This document shows positions 10,447 through 22,629 of a DNA stretch of 64,000 nucleotides, piece by piece (positions within the stretch are counted from its first letter, which is position 1; every line of letters begins with the position of its first letter). Where the stretch lies: the NCBI GenBank assembly GCA_030737835.1, contig CM060847.1, forward strand, positions 21,788,433 through 21,852,432, given 5' to 3'. The position numbers and the translations under genes are program-made. This DNA is from Acorus gramineus (Eukaryota > Streptophyta > Magnoliopsida > Acorales > Acoraceae). A model generated the notes under the pieces. It ran no database searches. It saw nothing but the letters and a program-made list of their open reading frames with translations, and was not told the origin of the DNA.

Positions 10447-13400
10447 ATGGATTCGGGAGGTCGTATTGGCGGACTTGGCTTTGTGGTGCTTTCACAAACC
10501 AACTACAAGAGGTGGAAGTCATGTATGGAGTCCTACCTTCTTGGTGAGGACTTGTGGGAGGTTGCTGGTGGGGGTGAGAAGGAGGCTCCGGAGAATATGC
10601 AGGAGAACGCTAATGCATTGAAGAAGTGGAAGACTTCTAATGCTAAGGTAGAGTTCATATTGAAGAGATCGGTTTCCGACGAGTTGTTCGAGCATATCAT
10701 AGATTGCACATCGGCGTGAAATATATGGGAAACCCTCCATGGGTTGTTCAACAAGAAGAACGTTGCTCGGTTACAATTGTTGGAGAATGAGTTGGCGAAC
10801 TCTTCTCAAGGCGATCTCTCTATCTCTCAATTCTTCTTGAAAATCAAAAATCTTTGTTCGGAGATCTCTACTCTTGACCCGGATGAGCCTATCTCAGAGG
10901 CGCGATTAAAGCGGCACATCGTTCGTGGGCTCAAGAAGGAGAGTACATTCCCTATGTCACATCTATTCAAGGGTGGGCGGTTCAGCCATCCTTGGTGGAG
11001 TTTGAGAACCTTCTTGCTTCACAAGAGTCTCTAGCTCGACAAATGGCGGGGTGTTCTACTTCCGATGGTGACGGGAATGCCTTGTTTTCTTCCAACAAAA
11101 AATCTGGGAAGAAAGGCAAGGAGAAGAAGAAGGACGATGGCGACTCCTCTAGTAAATCAGAGGGGAATTGGAAAGGTGTCAAGTGTTACCATTGTGGTAA
11201 ACTTGGACACATTAAGAAGAATTGCCACATGAAGCTCAAAAAAGATGGTGTCAAAGAAGATTGGGGGAATTGCTTCTCGACGGAGGCAACTTTGGTCGAT
11301 GCCTTGGCCTCCATCAACTTCAAAGAGGATTGGATTATGAACTCCGGTTGTGGCCATCATCTAACCGGCGATGACTCCAAGTTCTCTACTCTCCAAGATC
11401 ATTATGATGGCAATGATCGGATTGTCACGGCAGACAGCACTATACACCCGGTGGAGAAGGTCGGGAGCGTCATCCTTGGCAGCAAAGGAGGTGACGACGC
11501 TATCACACTTAAGAGTGTGTACCATGTTCCGGGTGTGAAGAAGAACCTTCTCTCCGTTTCCAATACGGTGGATGCAGGCCATTATGTCTTGTTCGGGCCA
11601 CAAGACGTGAAGATTCTTTGGAACATTTCCAAGTTGGATGGAGACGTTGTCCACACCGGAAAGAGGGTAAATGATCTTTTTGTGTTATCAGCCTCTTCTT
11701 CGTATGTTGATAAAATGAACACCAATGATAGTGCATCCATATGGCATGCTAGACTAGGGCATCTTAGCATGGATAAGATCAAGGTCATGGTGAAAAAGAA
11801 CCTTGTTGATAAGCTTCCTACCTTGAGCACCTTTGGTGGAGGAGAGGTGTGTGAGGGATGCCAATATGGAAAAGCACATCGTCTTCCATTTGATAGGTCC
11901 CTTACTCGGTGCAAAAATTCTTTGGAGCTCATCCATAGTGACTTGATGGGGCCTTATTCTACACCATCTTATTCGGTCTCTTTATATGCTTTTATTTGTT
12001 GATAACTTTTCACGGTTCACTTGGGTGTATTTTGTGAAAGAAAAATCAGATATTTTCTCAAAGTTCAAGGAGTTCAAAGTGACCGTAGAAGGCATGCTCA
12101 ACAAGAAGATTCGGAGGCTCCGCACGGACAATGGGGGAGAGTTCACTTCGAACGACTTCACCTCATTTTGTCGTGAGCACGGCATTCAGAGGGAGTTTTC
12201 TTGTGCATACACTCCACAACAAAATGGAGTGGCGGAGAGGAAGATTCGTCACTTGGTGGAGACGTGCAAGAGTTGGTTGCATGCGAAGAATTTACTCAAG
12301 GCCTTATGGGCAGAGGGTATGGCATGTGCAACCCATGTGATCAATCGGGTGCCTCTTAGCCCGATTAACATGAAGTCTCCATATGAGCTCTTGTACGGGG
12401 AGAAGCCCAACGTCAAGCATCTCAAGGTGTTCGGATCCATTTGCTATGTTCATGTGCCCGATGCAAGGAGGTCCAAGTTGGATGCCAAGGCCAAGAAGTG
12501 CATCTTCATTGGCTACGATGAACGGAAGAAGGGGTGGAAATCCATGGATCCTGAAACTCACATATTCAAAGTTTCAAGGGATGTTGTATTTGATGAAATC
12601 ACCTCATTTTATGGCCCGGATGTTGCTGGTCCTGAAGGTGTTGGTGCTCTCTCGGACATCAACAACAAGCTAGAGGCCACCATTAGCTTGCCGATCTCTT
12701 CTAGTGCTCCTACTCCATCGGAGGGCTCTTCTTCTTTGTTGATGGGGGGAGCAAAGTGAGAGGGGGAGCCGGATTTCTTCTCTTGATTCGGATGGACAGC
12801 GAGAAGAGAATGTGGTGGAGGCTCCAAGCGAGCCTGCTCTTCGGCGATTGGAGAGGAAAATTGTGAAACCCATGCGGTATCACGATGGAAATTTGGTGAG
12901 CACCATTTCTTGTTTACTTGCCGGTCCTATTGATGAACTTGAACCTTCCTCTTTCAGTGAAGCTAAAGGTGTGAAGGAGTGGGAGGACGCCGTGGATGAG
13001 GAGATGCGTGCGCTCATCAAGAATGAGACTTCGGTCCTTATTCCAAAACCCAATGATGTGAAGTGTTGAGCGTTTCAAAGCTCGACTTGTGGCTAGGGGT
13101 TTCTCTCAAAATATGGAGAGGACTATGAGGAAACCTTTAGTTCGGTGGCCAAGATGACTTCCGTTCGGGTGGTGATTTCCTTGGCGGCTTCGCTTGGGTG
13201 GAGACTATGGCAACTCAACGTCAAGAATGCCTTCTTATATGGAGAAATTGACAAGGAGATTTATATGGACCAGCCCCCGGGATATGTCTCTAGCACTCAT
13301 CCGGAGTTTGTTTGCAAACTCAAGAAGGCTCTTTATGGGCTTAAGCAAGCACCAAAGGTGGTATGGTAAAATTGCGGAGTATTTACAATTTTGTGGATAT

Positions 13401-14423
13401 TGTGCTTCTAATTCCGATTCTAGTCTATTTGTGAAGAAGCAAGGGTGTCTCCACATGATTGTTCTCTTATATGTGGATGACATGATCGTCACGGGCAATG
13501 ATGAAGGGGAGGTTGCTAAGCTTCGGTCCGAGCATTCCATTCGATTCGAGATGAAGGATCTTGGTGAGCTAAGTCATTTTCTTGGCTTGGAGGTGGAGAA
13601 GGTGGACCTTGGGCTCTTCCTTTCTCAAAAGGGCTATGCGAAGAAGATTGTTGAGAGGTTTGGGTTGAACCAAAGGAAACGGTGTTCCACTCCTCTTGAT
13701 TCAAGCATGAAGATTGCTCGTGATGTTGGAAAGCTTCTTCTGGACCCTCGCCCATATCGTGCTCTTGTGGGTAGTCTCATCTATTTGACTATCACAAGAC
13801 CTGAAATTGCATTCTCTGTTGGACTCGTGAGCCGCTACATGCATGAACCGCGGACACCACATTTGGAGGCGACAAAACGTATTTTGAAGTATGTGAATTC
13901 CACACTTGACTTTGGTTTTCTTTGCAAGAAGAAAGTGGAGTTTTCTTTATGTGGATTCACGGATGCCGACTTGGGTGGTGATTCGGATGATTGGAGGTCT
14001 ACATCCGGTTATGTTTTTCTATGCGGATCAGCCGGGGTTTCTTGGTGTAGTAAGAAACAAGATTCTGTGTCTATTTCTACTATGGAGGTGGAATATAAAG
14101 CTGCTACTCTTGCTTGTTAAGAGTGTGTGTGGCTTCGGCGGCTCATCGAGGATGTCCATTATAACATTCACAAGCCAACCACTATTCTTGGAGACAACCA
14201 AAGTGCTATCAAGCTTGCTATCAATCCGGTTTGTCACGCAAGAACCAAGCATATTGAGATCGAGCATCATTTCATTCGTGAGAAGGTGCTTGATAGAACG
14301 CTAAACGTAGAGGATGTGCGAAGCAAAGATAATCTTGAGGATATCTTCACCAAATCTCTCTCCAAAGGGCCGTTCGAGTTTTTACGAGTCAAACTTGGGC
14401 TTGTACCCAAAAGTTCACTTTAA
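10447..14423 (+). pseudogene. gag-pol remains of copia element 1
   Basis: Fossil coding region. The gag part (about 10447-11170) starts MDSGGRIGG and is followed by a CCHC zinc knuckle, CYHCGKLGHIKKNC, near 11186-11227. Protease lies near 11330-11500, the integrase N-terminal zinc region and core near 11730-12600 (FVDNFSRFTWVYFVKEKS; FSCAYTPQQNGVAERKI), reverse transcriptase near 13050-13800 (LNVKNAFLYGEIDKEIYM; LLYVDDMIV), and RNase H near 13930-14420 (GDNQSAIKLA; IEIEHHFIREKV). The usual single long copia frame is broken in several places (about seven). It cannot encode a working polyprotein as it stands. Confidence 0.92.
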
Positions 14424-14430
14424 GGGGGAG

Positions 14431-15121
14431 TGTGAAATTTTAAAGTGAACTTTGTTGTCTATTTATCTATCTTAGCCTTTTATATTGAGGGATGTAGTGA
14501 GGCAACTTTGTATTTTGTGTGGGGCACTATTGACTTACTTGCACAAGTGTTCATCTCCTACACTCCCCACTACCAACCACCTCATTCATTTCACCACTTT
14601 CCCATAGCTTGACTTCCTATGTCACCCACCATATTTTTCATGACTTGGAAAACCAAATTGACCATCACTTTTCCAAGAACCCCATTTACCTATACATGGA
14701 CCATCAGTTCCTATAAGTCTTATATTTACCTATGCATTGGTAAATCACATTGACCACCTTTTTCCAATATCTACACTTTTAGCCATGCATTGGTACACCA
14801 CACAAGTTATTATGGACACCAACTTCCCCAACCTATTCCCCATACCAACCTTGCCTATAAAAAGAGACCCTCTCCACCATTTCCACCAACTCAACTCAAT
14901 CTAACTCACTCCACAAAAATCCCAACACCACCTAAAACATACACTTGTGCAAGCTTGTCTCTAGTAGCCCAATTTTGAATGTAAGCTTGTCTCTTGTAGT
15001 GAAATATAGTTGTCAATAATCCCTCATCTTGGAGTTGTTCATTCTTCTTCTACTCTCAGTTGTGAGTCTTGGGCTAGTGTGACTTTGATTGCACTATTCA
15101 AGAGCCTCGTGTTTCTCCACA
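14431..15121 (+). repeat. 3' LTR of copia element 1
   Basis: It starts after the purine run TAAGGGGGAG and ends TTTCTCCACA, followed by the target duplication ATACA. Confidence 0.92.
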
Positions 15122-15126
15122 ATACA

Positions 15127-17557
15127 CACTCCATTCTCTAAAAAGAAAAATAACCCATCCAACACACCAACAATAGCTTGACCATGAAAATCAATCAAAA
15201 CAGAGAAAAAAATTCCAACCTAAAGCAGTGACATTACTTATGCCTGGTCTCCTTCCTTAGCCACTCTTTATTTCCTATTATCCCCACCTACTTCTACCTC
15301 TTGTCTCCTAATGTCTCTCAATTTCAGCTCTTTTGTATCTTTCCTTTATGAATATGAAAGAACTACCTTTGCTGTAAAAAGAAATAAAATCAATGGAAAA
15401 GCACCACAAAAGTGGCCAACATTTAGACAACAAAAATAATGCACCAGTAGCATTATATGAATGTATTCCTATTGTCAAAAGAAGATTTTTCAATAACTAA
15501 TGAAAAGATTTTTCAAATAACGTGCTTATAACACCCATTATCATTATATATATATATAAAACCTTTCAAAGAAAAGAAAAGAAAAACCTTCAATCAAATT
15601 CATTCTCTACTTTCTTGACGAAAAAAAGGGTCGAGAGAATTATAAAACATTTTTGGGAAACAGTTTTTATTTTATTTGTTTTTTTTTTAATTTTCCGTCT
15701 CCACTGCCGTCATTTTGTTGGTTTAGTCAACGTTAAAATAATGTTAAATATAATGTGAATCTCTAAAAACAGGTGGCACATTGCGGACATAGGAGTAGCA
15801 GTGCTCCTATTCAGACGTAGGAGAAGCAGATTTTTGTCCCAGAGAGCCAATAAATGCACTCACACAACATACATATACCAAAATTACTCAAAATGATGTC
15901 ACATCTATCATATTAATATATATTCTCATACACAAACAATTTGATTAAGATTATAGTTGTCCTTTAAACTTATCTGCATTTTACCCGAAGTTAAAAAAAA
16001 TTTATTTTAACATTTTCTAATTAATTAAATAATAAAAAAAAAATCAAACAAAAAATTATTTATTTTGCATGAATATCTATCTATTCTGTTACGTTATAGC
16101 TATTGGAACAAATAAATCTATAGCAACAAATCTGATTCGTAGCTGGCTCACGTGTATAATGGTATTGGCGTGTATAATGGTATCGGTATTATTATTATTA
16201 TAAATATTATTTTTGGTCTTTTGGGGTATAATGGACTGGTCCGGACTCCCAACATTTTCCATGGAAAAATTCTCATATGGTGGTGATATCTCAGTCTTTT
16301 CTTTCTTTGTTTCTCATTTATTTATATTTTTTATAAATAAGTTCATCCAATTTAGAGTTATATAGAATGAATTTTTTTAACTTATAAAAAATATGATAAA
16401 TCATTCAAACTGAAATCCGTAAGTAGAAAAATTGTTTGACGAATTAAAAAGTTAGAAGAACTTACTTTACAAGACATTGTCATATCTACATATAACACGT
16501 CCTCTAATGCAATATGTCAAATCTCTAATGGATATATATATTATATTATGCAGTTGTATACTCTAGTAAGAAAGACGTAATAATGTATGCATCAATCCTT
16601 TAGAATATGTTTTTTCTTTTTTTTTTCTTTTTTTTTTTTGTTAAAGCATGTATTTTAATTCATTCAAATATGCATATCAGTAATATAACCTTACGTGAAA
16701 ATAGGTATTTTTATTAGATAAGTACATATTAGTTTAAATAAAATTCCGAACCTGTTTGATCTACAAATGTGTCCGCATGACTAAGTTTAACATTTTTGTA
16801 CTATATGTGTATGGTCACATCAAGCATCTCAATGAAGAACGTCTCTTATTATGTTGACCTAATTAACAAGAGATGGAAAAAGTGTGGTTCATGATGTTGC
16901 CACACATTGTATTTATTAACAAATTGTATAATTGGAAGATGGGATTAGATTGACTGTCTTAATTTAACTTGCATGACATTTCTATTTTCTAATCTCCTCA
17001 AAATAAAAATAAAAAAAACTAATCTCGTCCTTTAAGAAATAATTAGAACAACATTCATGAGCATATATATATACTATTTAAACCTTTTCAAACTTCATTT
17101 TTTTTTTTTTTATCATGAAAAGCTAAATGTGGTTTTGATCCCAATTTCGTGATTCGATCTGCATTTCAGAAATTTTAAGATTTATTAAAGCAGAATTCGC
17201 CTAAACGGGATCTAAATGGCTCCAAATTCCTTTTCCCTTCATAAATATATATCAAGAGTGTCATCCACTAGCATATATGAACATGAGGTTTCAAACATAT
17301 AATCACTTCATAATCAAACTATTAATTGCAATACAAGAAGACACAGCTTGGATGCGCCATTTATTCTTACAATATCACCCTTTATTTTTATAATAATCTC
17401 ATGCCAGTATACCTTGCATGTCTTCGGTTCAAAATTGATAAGTGACACCTCACAGGTCTAGTACATGAGGTTAATTTATAGTATTTCTAATCATGTTTTA
17501 GTTCTTCATATAAAGGATCTGATGAGATCTGACTAGATTCCATCTATACGAGTTGCG
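15127..17557. other. AT-rich intergenic stretch
   Basis: No gene is recognised. Small structures seen: a short perfect hairpin, ATAGGAG/CTCCTAT, at about 15790-15812; a tandem GTGTATAATGGTAT pair near 16150-16180; and long T and A runs. The part nearest 17557 is probably the 3' flank of the peptide gene. Confidence 0.4.
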
Positions 17558-19004
17558 TCAACCATGGCCTGGTGGTTTCTCATAACGAGGAGCCTTTGAA
17601 TAGGAAGTGCCACCAAGGTTGTAGTCATCACCATGGATTCCCTCAATAGTATATTTCTTTTCTGCATTTAAAAAAAAAAGAAAACATGTACAATTTGTGT
17701 GTCAATTAAGATTTATTTCACTTATAATAATCTTAACAAATCCATAATTATCATATATGCATGCATGTATAGCTTATCATCAAACACATAAAACGTGTAT
17801 GTATTTGAAAATGAAAAATGATATCTAATCCCGTTTACAGCCTCGCCTTTTGTCTTCAACAATTTTGATTTTTTAAAGTACATGTACATTCTCGCCTAAT
17901 GTGGTACATAATATTATGAAAAGTGAAATATAAACCTAGATAAACTAATACATAAAAAAAAGAAAAAAAAAGAGCATACTCTGCATGCACTAGTGAAATA
18001 TATATAGCACCAAGATAGTATAAACTACCATCGGAGTTTATAGTCGATTGGGGATCATCTCCAAAAGCTGCAAGCGAGAGACTACGTGTAGTAACCCTCG
18101 ATTGGACACACGCACACACACACACACAATATAGGGCATTTTTCACTTTTAACCCCCCAAAAATTTTAATTTAAAGTTTGACTCCATGTCAGTTTTAATT
18201 GTAAAACAGGACTTGGGGTCACTTTGACCAGGTCAATGCTATCACCTCAGCGTTGAGTTGAATTTTTTTTCTTTTTTACATATAAAAGGCAATCACAAGT
18301 TTCTTTTGAATACATTTTTTTTAAATGTTTTTCAACTTCAATTTCTAAATTTATGGATAACTTTGATGGATTCACCATGGATTTTTTCTGTTTCTATAAA
18401 ATCTTTATCAAATCTATTAATCAAATATATCAATAAGAAAATTTAAAATTTTAATATTCAAGATTCAAATTTTAAATTTAGATAACATAAAAAGTTAAAA
18501 TTACGATAAGATTATCTAAATTCACATCAAATTTAAATTAAATATTATTAAACAACATTTTAAATTTAAATTTTTTTAAAAATATGAAAAGAGATTTGTA
18601 TATGAAATGTTATCACAAATCACATTCTAAGGAGATGTGATCCATAAATAAAGGAAAAAAAAATTCCACGTCAGCGCTAAGATGACAGTGTTGACCTGGT
18701 CAAAACTAATCAAGTGTCAGTTTTATAATAAAAAATTAGATCATAGAAATTAAAATATAAAATAGGGTTAAAAATAAAAATTGCCCTACTATATATATTC
18801 CAACAACATGATTGATGAATACGAGCCTACATATGAGACTGTAAATAGAACTTTATGTAACAACACAAAAAAAGAAAAAAGAAAAAAAAACTCACTGGCA
18901 TGGTCCGGCACCGAAGTCTCTGTAAGCTCACGCGCGGCCGATTTTGAAGAGAAGAGAGATGATGAAAGAAGGACTAACAAAATAAGGAAGGCCTTTGTAG
19001 GCAT
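17558..19004 (-). CDS. Small secreted peptide precursor, three exons (host gene)
   Basis: On the minus strand, exon 1 (19004-18896) starts MPTKAFLILLVLLSSSLFSS, a clear signal peptide, then KSAARELTETSVPDHA. The donor is CCA/GTGAGT. Exon 2 (18067-18029; acceptor CTCGCTTGCAG, donor GATG/GTAGTT) gives TFGDDPQSTINSD. Exon 3 (17661-17558; acceptor TTAAATGCAG) gives EKKYTIEGIHGDDYNLGG followed by TSYSKAPRYEKPPGHG and a stop. All junctions keep frame (both introns phase 1), for about 83 residues with no cysteine. A TATA box lies about 73 bp upstream of the ATG. Intron 1 (827 bp) contains a MULE-like MITE and a CA repeat. The product should enter the secretory pathway. I do not recognise the family; the DDY motif and PP-G-H end resemble plant signalling-peptide precursors only in style. 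Confidence 0.62.
18107..18128. repeat. CA microsatellite
   Basis: An almost pure CA run in intron 1 of the peptide gene, just beside the end of the inserted MITE. Confidence 0.8.
18134..18786. mobile_element. Mutator-like MITE in intron 1 of the peptide gene
   Basis: The ends are inverted repeats: GGGCATTTTTCACTTTTAAC on the left matches GGGCAATTTTTATTTTTAAC on the right (reverse complement). Matching inner arms include TTTGACCAGGTCAA on the left and TTGACCTGGTCAAA on the right. Flanks CACAATATA and TACTATATA agree at 7 of 9 positions, suggesting a decayed 9-bp duplication. No coding capacity. Confidence 0.6.
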
Positions 19005-19076
19005 TCTTTTTTTTCACTCAAAGAAGATGTGAAGTGTGAGATGTAGCCTATAATAATGTCTGTCAACTTGAGCCCT

Positions 19077-19084
19077 ATTTATAG
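19077..19084 (-). promoter_or_regulatory. TATA box of the secreted peptide gene
   Basis: The minus strand reads CCTATAAATAGGGCTC. A start site about 30 bases downstream (near 19045-19052) would give a leader of about 45 bases before the ATG at 19004. Confidence 0.6.
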
Positions 19085-19509
19085 GCAAATTTTTTAGTCA
19101 TGCAAACTATATACTATGTTGTTTAGGACTATATATGAAAATTTAGTTGGATAGGTGATGTTTTGAACGTATTATGCTGTGAGTCAAGATGGGGAGGAAG
19201 ACTCACGACACTCACCAACCACAACAAAAAAAAAAAAAAATGGAAAACTCACAGAAGTCAAGTTGAGGTGAATAACTTATTGTTTCTCTTCAAAATCCAT
19301 TTATGATAGCTGTATGACGAGATACATATGCTTTTAGCCTTCCATTTGGGTATCCATATAAGTTATTCTGGAATAGATAACTATTCTAATATAATTAAAT
19401 AATAAATCAATTATTGTTTGGTTGTGTTTATAGTTATTCTCGTTGAGAAATATGGTAATTAATAAAAATTTTGTTGAGGGTTGATAATGAATAAATTGTG
19501 GATAAAAAG

Positions 19510-20587
19510 CAGTGGTAGACCCTGGATTTATAACAAGGGGGGGTGGGGACTAAAAATTATACTTGAAAAAAAATTATAACAAAATATATGAAGATGATAA
19601 TTTAAGACAAAAATATCAAATTCAAGTCATTCAATAATAAATCAATGCACCGATGAAGATTTCATAGATATTTTTTTATAATAGTCACAAAAATAAAGAC
19701 AATTTTTCACCGCATAAAATTCATCTACAATCATGTCATTGTCAAACTTTTCAGCTATTTACCTTTCAATATATATAATTAAACAATTTGCAAGAAATTC
19801 ATCCTCTATTTTATCACTATTGCCATTTGCTCCCCTTTTGATTCATCTTTAGATTCATCAACTATAATGCTATACTTCGCATCACCAATTTCTTTACGAA
19901 TTGCATTTTGCACCATACTTGAAAAAATAGACAATAGCTCTTTTTGAATTTTAGGGGATATATATATTAGCATTTCCTGGAGCATTTTCAAAAACAACTT
20001 CATCCACTTCTTTGTTATATTGTGCAAGAAGTTTTATAAATCTCAACACAAACATTTTATCAAAGCATATACATCGTTAATGTGAGTATATGCTCCAGTG
20101 ATTTTCTACTGATACATATATATAGTACTAAAATTGGGGCTGAAAAAAAATAAACAAATAGTTCTCATACAAAAATTTGAAGAATTGAAGATGAACTTAA
20201 TATTTTCAAATCTCACAATCCAATCAACAAAAATAAATAAAATCCACCAACAGAAAATGAACACATATCAAACACAAAGAATAAAAAATCAAAATCAAGT
20301 ATTCAAAATATGTTTCATTAAAAACAAATATTAAACATACAACAAGAAGTACTTAGAACGGGGTTGAAGATTCTTTCGATAGGGTCGGAGATGTCATGAG
20401 AGACCATGCCTGGCGCACAATTTTTTTCGATTTTTGGCTCTGTTGTGTTGGGGATTAATTTTTTTTGAAATGATGGGTTGGAAATTAATTGATTTACAAT
20501 TACAGACATGAATGCATGGGCCACTATTAAGTATTTTCTAAATCTTTGGGGTCTGGGCCCTAGCTTGTCACCCTAGGTCCTCCCCTG
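19510..20587 (-). mobile_element. hAT-type DNA transposon relic inside MITE copy A
   Basis: A 1078-bp insertion has a perfect 8-bp duplication ATAAAAAG (19502-19509 and 20588-20595), as expected of hAT. The left end CAGTGGTAGACCCTGG and right end (reverse complement) CAGGGGAGGACCTAGG match the CAGGGGCGGACCCAGG end of a second copy at 46260. A transposase fragment lies on the minus strand. The element is far shorter than an autonomous hAT. Confidence 0.82.
19806..20027 (-). pseudogene. hAT transposase fragment (DUF4371 / zinc finger MYM-type 1-like)
   Basis: The minus-strand frame reads ISPKIQKELLSIFSSMVQNA, then IRKEIGDAKYSIIVDESKD and KGEQMAIVIK. This is the characteristic start of the catalytic region of plant hAT-related proteins annotated as zinc finger MYM-type 1-like, with the Asp of VDES. 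Only about 70 residues remain of a protein that is normally 600-800 residues. Confidence 0.7.
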
Positions 20588-20762
20588 ATAAAAAGTGAAT
20601 AAGATGTGAATAAGGATTTATAAAATATTAAAAAATTGATTTGATATGTGAGTCTCCTAATTTAATAGAGGTTATAACCGATGATTGGACATGTAAACCT
20701 CTTTTATACCGGTGACTTGGAATACCAATATCAGTTTATTCTCATATATTTTAGCATAACTA

Positions 20763-21160
20763 TGTTGAAAATTTCTTTAAGGTGGGTCTACATATATCAC
20801 ATTATTAGGCATTGTTGACTGTCAAATAAAGAATGAGTGGTGTTGATTATACCTATTCAGTTGTGATTTAATTTTTTATAAGGTTAAATACACATCTCTT
20901 ATGCACGTTCAATTACACGTGTATTAAATGAGTACAGATTCAATTTTTATGTGTAGAGACCTATTAAGGACCCATTTGTAATTTCAGTTAATATGATGGG
21001 CAAATACGGAATTTGGGTTATCTATATAAATGGTTGAGGTGGAGGTGAAAAACCTACCATCAGATCTCCAAAGCAATGGCGACAGATACGCATATTATTG
21101 ATTTTTCTTTATTGATCTGCATGAGATCTAGGGTTCAAGGGTTTTATTGAAATCCCAACA
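20763..21160 (+). repeat. 5' LTR of copia element 2
   Basis: It begins TGTTGAAAATTTC and ends AAATCCCAACA. A TATA box TCTATATAAATGG lies near 21021-21033. Confidence 0.88.
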
Positions 21161-22411
21161 AGTGTTATCAAAGCCTCTTACAGGATCATTGAAGAAAATA
21201 AATAAAGCTTTATCTACCTTCATGAAATAAGCAATATTAAATTAGGATTGTGTATCGGTATGAAGTTTATTCCTGTTCGATCAAGAACTCATAAGGATAC
21301 CGAATACAATGATGTTTGCAATTATTTTTTCATATATGAAATCGAATAAAGAGGGCAGCGGGCTTGAAAAATATGATCCATCCATATTCGTAACATTCCG
21401 GATCACATGTAAATTTCATATTTATGCTTAATATAATTATATTCCGGATCACATGCTTTGTATTTGATTTCTGTCAATGTGTGTATACAATCTGATCCCA
21501 ACGATTTTTTATTTTTTAATAATTGGATATAGATGCTTAATGTGATTCGTGTATATGTAGAGGATGTGATCTCATTTAAGCTTTATTTTTTTATTATTGT
21601 TATCATTGACTACGGATAAATCAAGCCTTGCCCGAATCAAAAGGAATTTGCCGAAACTATAAAGTTTTTTTTTTTTTCATTTACAGTTTAATTGTTATGC
21701 TTCATTAATATATGCTCAATTAATATTTATATTGGGTTTATAATTAATTGATTTGAAGCATATATTCAGATCTGTAATTTGAAACAAATTTCCGCGTTTA
21801 TGTTCGGCAACAAATATATTGCTTATTTTAACAAAAAATGTATAATAGAGATTTTTGGAACACAAATCTTTCGCAATCAGAATCTTAAAATTAAAAAAAA
21901 ATTGACATGAAACGTCACCAAAGTGGCCTCTATCATGAAGATTTTCTTAATTTAAAGATAAAAGTTTATGGTTGCATAAAGTTGCGTCTATACCCATGCG
22001 AATAACAATCAGCCCAAAGGAAGGTTGTTATTTTGGCCGGATCATAGACGGTGTAAGATAGTTGATATGAGTGATGTATTTCTGGGGTCAACCCATGCAT
22101 TCAATAGCTGGCTCAAAGGAAGACTATTATTTTGCCGGGCCTAGTTTTATGTTGTTCCTATTAACTAATCTTATGTTGGAGAGAACCACTTACATGTTAT
22201 AATACTTTCCCAAAGGATTGATTGCAATGATGTGTTAGGTTTCTTAACAGAGCAAATTATTAAAAGAATATAAATAATTTTACTCTGAGGTCTAATTGCC
22301 CTATAAAGTAGACCACAAAATTAAAGAAAATGCATGATGATATTTATATTTTATATGTTTATTCATTATTGCTATAGTAGATGGGATAATTGTTAATTGT
22401 GAGCATTTCTT
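21161..22411 (+). other. Long untranslated leader of copia element 2
   Basis: No reading frame of note. It contains the primer-site variant at its start and two similar stretches around GGAAGGTTGTTATTTTGGCC (near 22020) and GGAAGACTATTATTTTGCCG (near 22118). Confidence 0.5.
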
Positions 22412-22614
22412 AGGGTGCGTTTGGTTGCGCGATTGCGCTGCGATTGCGATTGCAGAAAGCTGCGTTTACAATCGTGCAACCAAATAGTTTTACTGTAGCA
22501 GCTTCCTGCACACAAATTTTAGACAAATAGTGCCCAAAAGCTGCGATTTCAAAAAACTGAGAAAGTGAGCTTCCTGTAGATTCAGTTTTACAATCGCACA
22601 ACCAAACGCACCCT
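22412..22614. mobile_element. hAT-like MITE just upstream of the gag start of copia element 2
   Basis: A 203-bp unit has inverted ends AGGGTGCGTTTGGTTGCGCG and, at the other end, AGGGTGCGTTTGGTTGTGCG. Flanks CATTTCTT and AATCTCTT agree at 6 of 8 positions, suggesting a decayed 8-bp duplication. A decayed relative lies at 55966-56171. Confidence 0.72.
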
Positions 22615-22629
22615 AATCTCTTTTGTGTA

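Larger units (their letters stand above)
9705..15121 (+). mobile_element. Ty1/copia LTR retrotransposon, near full-length fossil
   Basis: A 5417-bp element has two LTRs (9705-10367 and 14431-15121), a primer site TGGTATCAGAGC directly after the 5' LTR, a polypurine tract AAGGGGGAG directly before the 3' LTR, and a perfect 5-bp duplication ATACA (9700-9704 and 15122-15126). Domain order gag, protease, integrase, reverse transcriptase, RNase H defines Ty1/copia. The coding region is broken in roughly seven places, so the copy is dead. By eye the LTRs are about 95 percent identical. At a rate of about 1.3e-8 per site per year that would mean roughly 2 million years; this is an assumption-based estimate. 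Confidence 0.95.
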
